The notes beneath the pieces were generated by a model. It was not told where the DNA came from. It saw nothing but the letters and a program-made list of their open reading frames with translations, and ran no database searches. This document shows, in pieces, positions 8,677 through 16,073 of a stretch of DNA of 64,000 nucleotides. This DNA comes from JABFXC01 sp045804265 (GTDB lineage Bacteria; Gemmatimonadota; Gemmatimonadetes; Gemmatimonadales; Gemmatimonadaceae). The stretch lies in contig JBJMNK010000001.1 in the NCBI GenBank assembly GCA_045804265.1, forward strand, positions 1-64,000, in the 5' to 3' direction. Position 1 is the stretch's first letter, and each line of letters begins with the position of its first letter. The position numbers were made by a program, and so were the translations under genes.

Positions 8677-8715
8677 GCGCGACCCGCTCGGCACCAGCGC
8701 CGAGCGGTGCTAACG
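8671..8715. terminator. Bidirectional terminator between convergent genes
   Basis: A 9-bp perfect stem (CCGCTCGGC with GCCGAGCGG, loop ACCAGC) is flanked by outer arms CGTTAG and CTAACG that can also pair. Both outer arms contain the stop codons of the two convergent genes, so each gene ends inside the stem base. There is no T-tract on either side, so termination strength is uncertain. Confidence 0.6.
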
Positions 8716-9945
8716 GATGCTCGGCGACAGCCGCGTCACTCGCCCGTCCCTGGCGACATGGGCGCCCGTGCGCGGGAAGTCCAGGCGCGAGAGCGAGTCG
8801 ATCAGCGTCAGGGCGCGCCGCGAGCGGTCGGTGGCGACACGCCCGGGCGCGTGCTGCATCGTCGAGCGCAGCCGCACGTCGTGCACGGCGCCGTGGCCAT
8901 TCACGGTCGCGCACGCGACCACCCCTCGACGCATCGGCTCACGATGGGAGAATGGGCCGTACGTCAGCAGGTTTCCCAGCGAGTACAACACGAGCGACGA
9001 GTCGCGCCATTCGACAGCGCGAACGACGTGTGGGCCGTGGCCGATGACGAGATCGGCGCCGGCAGCGACAGCCGCGTCGGCGAAGGCCACCGGGTTGCCT
9101 CGCGGGGCGTCGAGGTACCGCTCAGTGCTGTCCAGCGTGCGCTGCGCCGAGGCGCCCTCGGCGCCGAGGTGCATCGTCACGATCACGCGGCGATTCTGCG
9201 CCGCGGCCCGGGCGACGTGGCGCCTGACGGCGTCGAGATCGCGCAGGTCGTTGTCACCGCCGGAGGTGGCGAAGCCGAGGAACGCGACGGTGTCGCCATG
9301 CCGCGTCACCGCGAGCGTCGGCAGCGTGTCCACGCCGGTGACGATGACACCCGCCCGCTCGAGCAGTCGCTGGGTCTCGCGCAGCCCCTCGGCGCCTGCG
9401 TCGCGCGCGTGATTGTTGGCGAGGTTCGCGACCACCGTCTGCTTCGACACGGCGCGAATCGCGCGCGCGGCGCGCTCCGGCATGCGAAGCGCGAAACAGC
9501 CGCTGGTCGTGTTCGCGCACTTGTCGAACGGGGGCTCGCCGTCGCCGATCGCGCCCTCGACATTCACCAGCGCGAAGTCAGCGCCGGCGAACAGCGTGCG
9601 CAGCGGCGCGACGAGAGAATCCGCGGCGGGGAGCGCGGCAACCGGGCGGTGCAGCCGCTTCGACACGATCTTCGTCCACGACGTGTCGAGGTTCGTGCCT
9701 AACGTCAGATCGCCGCCGGCGCAGAACCGGACGGTGGCCGTGTCGCGATACGCGTCGACGCGGCGCAGCGAATCAGCGGTGAACGCGGCCCGCACCCGGG
9801 CGAGTGAATCACGGCGCGCGGCGTCACGATCGCCTGTCGGGGCTGGAGCCGGGGCGGGCGCGGGTGGCGCCGAGGGCCGCCCGCAGGACGCTGCCAGCGA
9901 GATCAGCGCCGCGACTGCGGCCAGCCCGACCCAGCGCCTGAACAT
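8710..9945 (-). CDS. CapA-family (PGA_cap) lipoprotein
   Basis: A 411-residue lipoprotein: short basic N-terminus, hydrophobic stretch and lipobox Cys21 (Leu-Ala-Ala-Ser-Cys), then a Pro/Ala-rich linker. The rest is a CapA/PGA_cap metallophosphatase-like domain: Gly-Gly-Asp-Leu-Thr-Leu-Gly, Asn-Val-Glu-Gly-Ala, Ala-Asn-Asn-His-Ala-Arg-Asp, and Gly-His-Gly-Pro-His-Val near the end, the usual metal-site motifs. CapA takes part in poly-gamma-glutamate capsule production in Bacillus, but distant homologues have unknown roles. The start is the ATG at 9945; a GTG at 9993 would overlap the stop of the small upstream gene. Confidence 0.85.
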   Translation of the reverse strand: MFRRWVGLAAVAALISLAASCGRPSAPPAPAPAPAPTGDRDAARRDSLARVRAAFTADSLRRVDAYRDTATVRFCAGGDLTLGTNLDTSWTKIVSKRLHRPVAALPAADSLVAPLRTLFAGADFALVNVEGAIGDGEPPFDKCANTTSGCFALRMPERAARAIRAVSKQTVVANLANNHARDAGAEGLRETQRLLERAGVIVTGVDTLPTLAVTRHGDTVAFLGFATSGGDNDLRDLDAVRRHVARAAAQNRRVIVTMHLGAEGASAQRTLDSTERYLDAPRGNPVAFADAAVAAGADLVIGHGPHVVRAVEWRDSSLVLYSLGNLLTYGPFSHREPMRRGVVACATVNGHGAVHDVRLRSTMQHAPGRVATDRSRRALTLIDSLSRLDFPRTGAHVARDGRVTRLSPSIR

Positions 9946-9985
9946 CCAGCCAGCGCGGTCCCACAGCGCCGGCGCCCTGCCCGTG

Positions 9986-10309
9986 TCAATCACCGTCGCC
10001 GTCGCGCGGCTGGCCTGTCACCGGAATCCGAGCGGCCCGCGCCCGCAGGAAATCGAGCAGGTGGCCGTTCTCGTCCTCCGCCGCAGGCTCTCCATCGGCG
10101 CCATCGACCACCGGCGCCAGTCCGGCGCCACGCCCGAAGGCGAGGCGGAGCACCGCATCGGCGATCCCGACCGGCAGCACGCCAGGGCCGAGGGTCACGG
10201 CGCGCGCCACCGATTCGGCGATCCCGACCACGTGGCGCTGGCGCGGCAGGCTCGGTACAAGCGTTAGGCCTTTGCGTCGGCCGTCGCGAGTCAGCCGCAC
10301 TGGTTCCAC
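9986..10309 (-). CDS. Hypothetical 107-residue protein
   Basis: A GTG-started frame between the kinase and CapA genes, overlapping the kinase stop by 19 bases. The middle (about 25-65) is a hydrophobic, Gly/Val-rich segment; the C-terminus is acidic then Arg-rich. I do not recognise a family. Support is mainly positional: it fills the gap between two same-strand genes, and its stop is a few bases from a possible GTG start of capA, which would make a coupled junction. A CGTTAGGC octamer (10262-10269) falls here in the less common Leu-Thr frame, which slightly weakens the coding case. Confidence 0.4.
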   Translation of the reverse strand: MEPVRLTRDGRRKGLTLVPSLPRQRHVVGIAESVARAVTLGPGVLPVGIADAVLRLAFGRGAGLAPVVDGADGEPAAEDENGHLLDFLRARAARIPVTGQPRDGDGD

Positions 10310-11898
10310 GATCCCTGCCCCGCCTGCTGGCGGAGCTGCTGGCCCTCGGTGACGCGGCCGAGCCGCAGAAGCGAGCAGCCGAGGTAGCCGCGGGCGAGCG
10401 CGTCGCCGGGCGCACGCTCGAGCGCGCGCCGGTAGAAGCGCTCGGCCAGGTCGAACCGGCCGGTGACGTACATCAGCGATCCCATCTCGCGCATCGCGAC
10501 CGGATTCCCCGGCTCGAGCTGGATCGCCGCTTCGAGCTCGCGCTTCGCGTCGATGTAGTCGCGCGACTCGCGGGCGATCCGCCCGAGATAGATGCGCGGC
10601 ACGGGACGGCGCGGATAGTCGCTGGCGAGCCGGGCGAACGCGGCGCGCGCAGCGTCGAGCTGTCCGGCGTCGTAGAGGCGCACCGCGCGCCGCGTCGCAC
10701 CGTTAGGCCCGAAGTACGAGCGCGCGGCCAGCGCGCCACCAGCGAGCACGAGGACGAGGATGACGCCGAGCACTGCGCCGACCATCCAGCCGCCCTTCCG
10801 CGACGCCGATCGCAGCAGCCCGCTCAGGCGCAGGTCGCCGACCGGAGCCGATGCAGTGAGCGTCGGCGCGGCGGAGGTCTGCACACGCGGCAGCTTCGCG
10901 CCGTGTGCGAGCGACCGCAGCATCTCCTCGCCATGCCGGCGCTCTTCGACGGTCTGGGGAATCGAGTCGAGCGCCTCGACCATCTCGCGCGTGGTGGCGT
11001 AGCGGTCCTCGGGCTTCTTCGCCATCGCGCGACGGACGACCGCGGCGAGCTCGCGCGGGATCCCGCCACGCATCGCGTTCATGTCCGGCGGCGGGGTGAA
11101 GAAGTGGTGCTGCATCACCCCCGGCAGCGACTCGGCGTCGAAGGGGACGGCGCCGGTCAGCATCTGAAAGCCGACGGCGGCCAGCGAGTACTGGTCGCTC
11201 TGCGGGCCTAACGGCCTCCCGGCGCACTGCTCGGGGCTCATGTAGTGAGGAGTGCCGACAATCATCCCGCTCGCGGTGAGCGACGCGTCCTCCATCGCGC
11301 GGGCGATCCCGAAGTCGGTCACGAGCACGCGGCCGTCGGCGTCGACGAGGATGTTTCCGCCCTTGACGTCGCGATGGATGATCCCGCGCTCGTGCGCGGC
11401 CGCGAGACCGGCGGCGGCGCCGCGCAGGATCGCGATCACCGCCGGGACTGGAAGCGCGCCCTGGTCGCGGATGATGTCGTCGACCGACCGCCCGTCGACC
11501 AGCTTCATCGCGATGTAGAGCAGGCCATCGGCGTCGCCGACGCGATAGATCGGGATGACGTTAGGGTGGTCGAGCGACGCGGTCATCCGCGCCTCACGCT
11601 TGAAGCGCTCGGCGCTCTGCGGCGTGAGCGCGACCTGCGGCGGCATCACCTTGAGCGCGACCGGGCGCTGCAGCTCGCGCTCGACGGCGCGGAGCACGAC
11701 CGCCATGCCGCCGCGGCCGAGCTCGCGCTCGACGTCGTAGTCGGCGGCCAGGCGCACGCGGGCCGTCTCGAGCAACCCGTCGACGCTTCGCGGCTCCGCT
11801 GGCTGGCCGACAGGCGCCTCGGCGGACACGTCGGCGCCGCACTGCGCGCAGAACCGCGTGCCGTCAGGGACGATCGTGCCGCAGCGAAAGCAGTTCAT
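10291..11898 (-). CDS. Zinc-ribbon Ser/Thr protein kinase with TPR tail
   Basis: A 535-residue receptor-like kinase. A zinc ribbon (Cys3, Cys6, Cys17, Cys20) opens the protein. A Hanks-type kinase domain (about 53-315) follows, with Gly-Arg-Gly-Gly-Met-Ala in the glycine loop, His-Arg-Asp-Val-Lys-Gly-Gly-Asn as catalytic loop, Asp-Phe-Gly and an activation segment ending in Ser-Pro-Glu-Gln. A single TM segment lies near 372-395 and a TPR-rich region (about 405-520) extends beyond it. The ATG at 11898 (AAGG 5 bases upstream) places the zinc ribbon at the N-terminus; a longer frame up to 12063 adds 55 unconserved residues. Confidence 0.93.
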   Translation of the reverse strand: MNCFRCGTIVPDGTRFCAQCGADVSAEAPVGQPAEPRSVDGLLETARVRLAADYDVERELGRGGMAVVLRAVERELQRPVALKVMPPQVALTPQSAERFKREARMTASLDHPNVIPIYRVGDADGLLYIAMKLVDGRSVDDIIRDQGALPVPAVIAILRGAAAGLAAAHERGIIHRDVKGGNILVDADGRVLVTDFGIARAMEDASLTASGMIVGTPHYMSPEQCAGRPLGPQSDQYSLAAVGFQMLTGAVPFDAESLPGVMQHHFFTPPPDMNAMRGGIPRELAAVVRRAMAKKPEDRYATTREMVEALDSIPQTVEERRHGEEMLRSLAHGAKLPRVQTSAAPTLTASAPVGDLRLSGLLRSASRKGGWMVGAVLGVILVLVLAGGALAARSYFGPNGATRRAVRLYDAGQLDAARAAFARLASDYPRRPVPRIYLGRIARESRDYIDAKRELEAAIQLEPGNPVAMREMGSLMYVTGRFDLAERFYRRALERAPGDALARGYLGCSLLRLGRVTEGQQLRQQAGQGSWNQCG

Positions 11899-12201
11899 GA
11901 ACCTTGAAGCACCTGGACGCGAGCGACCGTTCGCGGCGGGGGGTGCCGTGCGCGAATCGCCATCATTGACGATCACCCGGCGCCCGCCGTTGCGGTAGCG
12001 GGGGGCCGGAAAACCACTGACCGGGGTCGTGGAATGACGATCATCACCAGGCAAAGGTGACAATCGTCACGCGGGGGCTATCTCCATGTCCGATCTCGAC
12101 ATGCACCGTTCCCGACGGCAGGCTTTCTGCACTTGGAGCAGGGTTGACGAGACCAGCGAAGGAGCAATTAGTAGCATGATGATACTTAAACGGACCCGAT
12201 C
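11899..12201. other. Intergenic region between divergent genes
   Basis: A 303-bp gap that probably holds the kinase promoter (leftward) and the promoter of the 98-residue gene (rightward). The leftward kinase frame stays open to 12063 but the added residues look unconserved. Apart from one sigma70-like candidate at 12144-12173, I see no RNA gene or repeat. Confidence 0.5.
12144..12173 (+). promoter_or_regulatory. Possible sigma70-type promoter
   Basis: TTGACG (12144-12149) resembles a -35 box and TTAGTA (12168-12173) a weak -10 box, with an 18-bp spacer. Transcription would begin near 12180, about 20 bases before the ATG of the 98-residue gene. The local sequence is notably AT-richer than its surroundings. 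Assigned by eye only. Confidence 0.35.
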
Positions 12202-12498
12202 ATGACGTTCACAGATTCCAGGGGCACCGAGTGGCTCGTGACGGAGATTTCAGACCCGTCGATGCGCAACCTGGCGAGCGACCGTCTGCGAATGCCGGAA
12301 TTCCAGAGCGGCTGGCTGCTCTTCCAATCCCAGACGACGAAGAAGCGCCTTGCACCGTACCCCGATGACTGGCGCTCGATGCCCGCCGAGGAGCTCGAGC
12401 GGCTCTGCGCGAAAGCCCGCACCGCTCCGACGGTGAGCAGCCCATCGCTGACCGGCGAGTTCCGCCGCTTCAACCCGAATCCAGACACCGGGAACTAA
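12202..12498 (+). CDS. Small Trp-containing conserved-looking protein
   Basis: A 98-residue soluble protein of unknown function. The pattern is Phe-x-Asp-Ser-x-Gly-Thr-x-Trp-x-Val near the N-terminus, then Gly-Trp-Leu-Leu-Phe (about 38-42), then Arg-Leu-Ala-Pro-Tyr-Pro-Asp-Asp-Trp and a helix Pro-Ala-Glu-Glu-Leu-Glu-Arg-Leu. The gene at 38178-38477 has a similar start (Tyr-x-Ser-x-Asp-Gly-Thr-x-Trp-x-Val) and overall size, so the two may be paralogues. It is a single gene with its own possible promoter and faces the DUF4105 gene tail to tail. The Ser/Pro C-terminus looks unstructured. Confidence 0.7.
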   Translation: MTFTDSRGTEWLVTEISDPSMRNLASDRLRMPEFQSGWLLFQSQTTKKRLAPYPDDWRSMPAEELERLCAKARTAPTVSSPSLTGEFRRFNPNPDTGN

Positions 12499-12524
12499 CA
12501 GCGCCGGCCGCCGCGCGAGCCTGC

Positions 12525-13373
12525 CTAACCGCGGATCAGGCGTGAGAAATCCGGGCTGTCGGCGGCCGCCGCCGCGCGGGCATTGATCTTCGCGCGGGCC
12601 CGCAGCGTTTCGAATGCCACCGTCGTGTCGAGCAGCCCGACCTTGTAGGCCAGCTCGTCGGCGTACGCGGGAAGCAGCGTCTTGAAGCTGAATGGGACGC
12701 GCTTCGGTGAGATCTCGTTGACGTGCCTGACGATGTTGGTGGTGCAGGTGCTGGTCAGCGTGTTGTAGAATTCCGGCTCCGCGGCCAGCTTGTCGGCGCG
12801 CGTCAGCATCGAGACGAACATCTGCCGTGCCTTCTCCGGCGTCGCGGTGGTGCGATAGAGATAGACGCTGTCGTGCCGGAAGTTCGCGCGGAGCCCGATC
12901 AGGTCGCGCTCATCGCCGACGACGTAGGTCAGCTCGTAGCCGCGCGCCATCCCGCGCCATGGAGAGAACGACTCTCCGACCTCCTTCCGGATCTCGACCG
13001 AGATCCCGACGTACTGCCCGTCGTCGAAGCCGAAAGTGACGAAGGTGTGCGCCGGTCCTTTCATCCCGCTGAACGGCTCGACGACGAACCAGACCGACTC
13101 GATCCGGCGCAGGTCGTACGCGCGGTCGTCGTAGTGCACGTCGTAGTCGTGCGTGGTGCGATAGTGCACGTTCCGCACGTTGCGCACGTAGACGCTGTCG
13201 CCGGCGAAGCGCGCGGTCGCGAGCTCGCGCTCGTCAGGGGACCAGCTCCGATTGTTCGACGGATGCCGCGAGAGCACGACGACCGCGAACGCGACCGCGG
13301 AGACGACACCGGCGGCGAGAATGACGACAGCGGCGCGGCGGAGCGCCTGGCGAGGATGGCGATTTGGCATCAT
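12525..13373 (-). CDS. DUF4105-like (Lnb N-terminal type) exported protein
   Basis: About 282 residues with an N-terminal signal-anchor (about 10-35) followed by a periplasmic domain. The segments Trp-Phe-Val-Val-Glu-Pro-Phe, Ala-His-Thr-Phe-Val-Thr-Phe-Gly-Phe and the later Asn-Thr-Leu-Thr-Ser-Thr-Cys-Thr-Thr-Asn are typical of DUF4105, the papain-like fold thought to include membrane-associated transpeptidase or protease-like enzymes. The His and the Cys could form the active pair. Starts at 13373 or 13370 (tandem ATGs) fit best; 13388 is possible. Its stop is in a one-base variant of the octamer (GCCTAACC). Confidence 0.75.
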   Translation of the reverse strand: MMPNRHPRQALRRAAVVILAAGVVSAVAFAVVVLSRHPSNNRSWSPDERELATARFAGDSVYVRNVRNVHYRTTHDYDVHYDDRAYDLRRIESVWFVVEPFSGMKGPAHTFVTFGFDDGQYVGISVEIRKEVGESFSPWRGMARGYELTYVVGDERDLIGLRANFRHDSVYLYRTTATPEKARQMFVSMLTRADKLAAEPEFYNTLTSTCTTNIVRHVNEISPKRVPFSFKTLLPAYADELAYKVGLLDTTVAFETLRARAKINARAAAAADSPDFSRLIRG

Positions 13374-13490
13374 CTGCAGACGATGCACGGCGGGTCGCGT
13401 TACAGTAGCGGCGGCCGATGCGGTGGCTGCTGCAGCCGTGGCTGCCGCACGCTCGGCCCGTTCGCGCCTATCGCCGCGCTTCCCAGAAGT

Positions 13491-13937
13491 TCAGACGCCC
13501 GCGCCATCCGGACTATCGCGAAATCCGGTCATGCGATGGCTCCCGTCGCAGAACGGCGCGTTCTTCGTCGCGCCGCACCGGCAGAGCGCGATGCGCAATC
13601 CGGTCGCGATCACGCGACCGTCCTCGGCCTCGACGCGGGCATCACCACGGACGTAAAGTGGGCCGTTAGGCGCGGCGCGAATCGACGGCGCGTCAGGTGA
13701 CTCGGCAACGCCGCTCGGCAGCGAGTAGGCGAGTGCGCCGGTGGGGCAGCGGCGGACGGCGGTCTCGATCAGCTCCGCGTCGCCGAGCTCCGGCTTGATC
13801 CAGCGCAGGCGGCGCGAGTCGAAGACCGCGGGTGCGGTGCGGATGCACTCGGCGGCATGAATGCATCGCGTCGGGTCGAAGGTGACCGTGATCGTGTCGG
13901 TCGCGTAGGTCTGGAGCCGCCGCGGGTGCGCAGTCAT
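13491..13937 (-). CDS. YjdI-type Fe-S domain fused to CDGSH iron-sulfur domain
   Basis: A 148-residue protein with two metal-binding parts. The N-terminal half resembles the YjdI/Fer4_19 mono-cluster domain: Cys25, Cys31 and Cys64-Pro. The C-terminal part has the CDGSH signature, with Cys119, Cys121, Cys130 and His134 (Phe-Cys-Asp-Gly-Ser-His), which binds a labile [2Fe-2S] cluster in mitoNEET-like proteins. The two halves are often separate proteins. It starts 4 bp after the stop of the GH84 gene, so it is probably cotranscribed with it, although no functional link is obvious. Likely a redox or cluster-handling protein. Confidence 0.88.
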   Translation of the reverse strand: MTAHPRRLQTYATDTITVTFDPTRCIHAAECIRTAPAVFDSRRLRWIKPELGDAELIETAVRRCPTGALAYSLPSGVAESPDAPSIRAAPNGPLYVRGDARVEAEDGRVIATGLRIALCRCGATKNAPFCDGSHRMTGFRDSPDGAGV

Positions 13938-13941
13938 GACC

Positions 13942-15978
13942 TCACTGCGGAAGGAGGACTTGCGTGTACGTCGCCGGATTCGCCGGATAGTTCCGAGGGC
14001 CTAACGATGCCGTACGGCGCGGGCCCGGCTTCGCGTCGCTGACATCGATGGCCATGCGGATGGCGCGGCCGGCGCGCGTGCGCGCGACCGGGATCCCTGC
14101 ACGCGGGATGGCCAGCTCGAGTCGCCACCGTTTCGCGTCACCGGCGCCCGCCGCGCGCACGCCGCTCACAGTCGAAGCGAACGACGCCGGTGCCGGCCTG
14201 CCGAAGTTCTCGAACAGGAACCCGGGGAAGACGTAGGCCTCACGCGAGACGAGGATCTCCTGGTAGAACGGTGTCAGCGCGAATGAGTGGCCGCTGATCG
14301 CCGCGCTCCGCGCCGCCATCGCCGGAGTGGCGACGAGCACGAGATCTTCCCCGCTCATCCGCGGTGCGCCGCCGGTCGGGTCGGCGCCGATCACCAGCGT
14401 GACGTGGTCGCCGGTGGTGGCCGAGTCGCCGCCGAACGTCACGGCGCTGGTGTCGGCGACGTCGATCGCCACGTAGAGCGTATCCGTCGTCGCCAGCATC
14501 GCGGCGCGTGCGTCGAGTCCATCGCGGCTGAACAGCTTCCGCCAGCTGGCGGCCGGCCACTCGGTCGTCGCACCATCGAGCACCGGCGCTTTCCGCGCGC
14601 GCCGGACCGTCAGGCGATCGAGCGCTTCGCGGAAGGTGAGCGTATTTCCGCTGCGGCGGTACATGGTGTCGCGCTGTACGGCGGTGAAGCGCGCATCGAC
14701 CGAGTCGACGAACGGTGCCAGCTCGCGCGCGAGCGGCGTCCAGGTTGCCGAATCGTCGCCGGCGAGCGCGTGCATCGAATCGAGGCTCGCCCGCATGTCG
14801 CGCAGGATGGCCGCCGCGCTGGCGAGGTCGAGGGACCGCGACGGGATGTACAGCGCCTCGACCGGGGTACGCGTCGCCCAGTCGTCGCCGTACGCCGCGA
14901 CGAACGGCTGCATGACACGGGCGTGCGCTCCGTACAGCGCGTCCATCGCCCTGGCGAGCGAGCTGTCGGGATTGTAGCCCTGCGGGTTCTTGAGGTAATC
15001 AGCGACGGTCCAGAGCGGCAGCATCGAGGCGTGCGCCTCGTTCATCGGGTTGGCGACGAATCCCGCGACCGCGGTCTCGAGATCGGCCGAGCGCCCACGC
15101 AGCGGACCGAGGAACAACCGCCAACGCGCGAAGTCGTTGACCGGGTAGTTGTCCCAGACGAACGGCGGGCGGAGGATCAGCGTGCTCCAGTCGCGCGCCT
15201 CGGCGGCCGTCATGTCGGGAGCGACGACATCGATTCCCGTCCAGGCGAGCGGGACCTCTTTCGGCACGAGCTGACCGAGCTCGCGCAGGTAGTCACGACT
15301 GCCGAACGAGTTCGTGTACGTGGTCGGCACGACTGCGAGGGCGAGGCCGCGCGCGTCGAGATCGTGCTTGAGGCGCGTGATCACGTACGCGTGCGCCTGC
15401 GCGACCGACGTGAATCGCGCCTGGTCTGCCGCGTGAGTGAGCGCCTGCGGGACGTCATCGACGAAGAAGGCGACATGACGAACGCCGACGGCGGCGACCG
15501 CATCGAGCTTGGCGAGCAGCGCACGATAGTCGGCGCTGTCGGAGTACGTCATGCTCAGCCCGGGGCTGATCGCAAACCAGATGTTGACGCCGTTCCCGGC
15601 ACCCACGCGTACCAGCTCGCCGATCCGGGCGATCTGGTCGGGTGGATACGGCTCGCGCCACTTCTCGCGGTGAAACGGGTCATCCTTCGGCCCGTAGAAG
15701 TAGACGTTCATGCCGACGCGTCCCATGAACCGGATCATGTCGAGCCGGTCCTGATGCGACCATGGCGGCCCGTAGAATCCCTCGATGACGCCCCGATCGG
15801 CGAATCCGGGGGCGAACGGCGACGGCGCGTTAGGCAGGGGCGCCGGGGTCACGACCGGCGAAGCGACCGGGGCCGGCGGGGCGACCGGGGCAACCGGCGC
15901 CCTCGAGCAGGCGGACAGGGCCGACAGGGCCGCCGATAGCAGCGTCAGGACAGCATCAAAACGATTCGGGCTTCGCAT
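13942..15978 (-). CDS. GH84-like beta-N-acetylglucosaminidase lipoprotein
   Basis: A 678-residue lipoprotein (lipobox Cys24, Leu-Ser-Ala-Cys) with a Pro/Ala/Val linker, then a GH84/NAGidase catalytic domain beginning Gly-Val-Ile-Glu-Gly-Phe-Tyr-Gly-Pro-Pro-Trp at about 63-73. The catalytic Asp pair is Asp174-Asp175 (Phe-Phe-Val-Asp-Asp-Val-Pro), the arrangement used for substrate-assisted hydrolysis of N-acetylglucosaminides. About 460-675 looks like a beta-rich carbohydrate-binding domain (CBM9-like). The target may be peptidoglycan-derived or glycoprotein GlcNAc. It is divergent from the kinase-TPR gene at 16074. Confidence 0.9.
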   Translation of the reverse strand: MRSPNRFDAVLTLLSAALSALSACSRAPVAPVAPPAPVASPVVTPAPLPNAPSPFAPGFADRGVIEGFYGPPWSHQDRLDMIRFMGRVGMNVYFYGPKDDPFHREKWREPYPPDQIARIGELVRVGAGNGVNIWFAISPGLSMTYSDSADYRALLAKLDAVAAVGVRHVAFFVDDVPQALTHAADQARFTSVAQAHAYVITRLKHDLDARGLALAVVPTTYTNSFGSRDYLRELGQLVPKEVPLAWTGIDVVAPDMTAAEARDWSTLILRPPFVWDNYPVNDFARWRLFLGPLRGRSADLETAVAGFVANPMNEAHASMLPLWTVADYLKNPQGYNPDSSLARAMDALYGAHARVMQPFVAAYGDDWATRTPVEALYIPSRSLDLASAAAILRDMRASLDSMHALAGDDSATWTPLARELAPFVDSVDARFTAVQRDTMYRRSGNTLTFREALDRLTVRRARKAPVLDGATTEWPAASWRKLFSRDGLDARAAMLATTDTLYVAIDVADTSAVTFGGDSATTGDHVTLVIGADPTGGAPRMSGEDLVLVATPAMAARSAAISGHSFALTPFYQEILVSREAYVFPGFLFENFGRPAPASFASTVSGVRAAGAGDAKRWRLELAIPRAGIPVARTRAGRAIRMAIDVSDAKPGPRRTASLGPRNYPANPATYTQVLLPQ

Positions 15979-16073
15979 GTGTCATAACTGAATGGGGGAA
16001 GGCTTTCCCTGTCAAACTCGCACCACGCGCAGCTGCGCTGGCAATCGTCGTGGCGCCACCATATCCTAGCCTC

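Noticed and set aside
14287..15939. Long antisense frame opposite the GH84 gene
   Set aside because: It is an open frame caused by GC bias; the GH84 frame has the catalytic Asp pair and lipoprotein signal.
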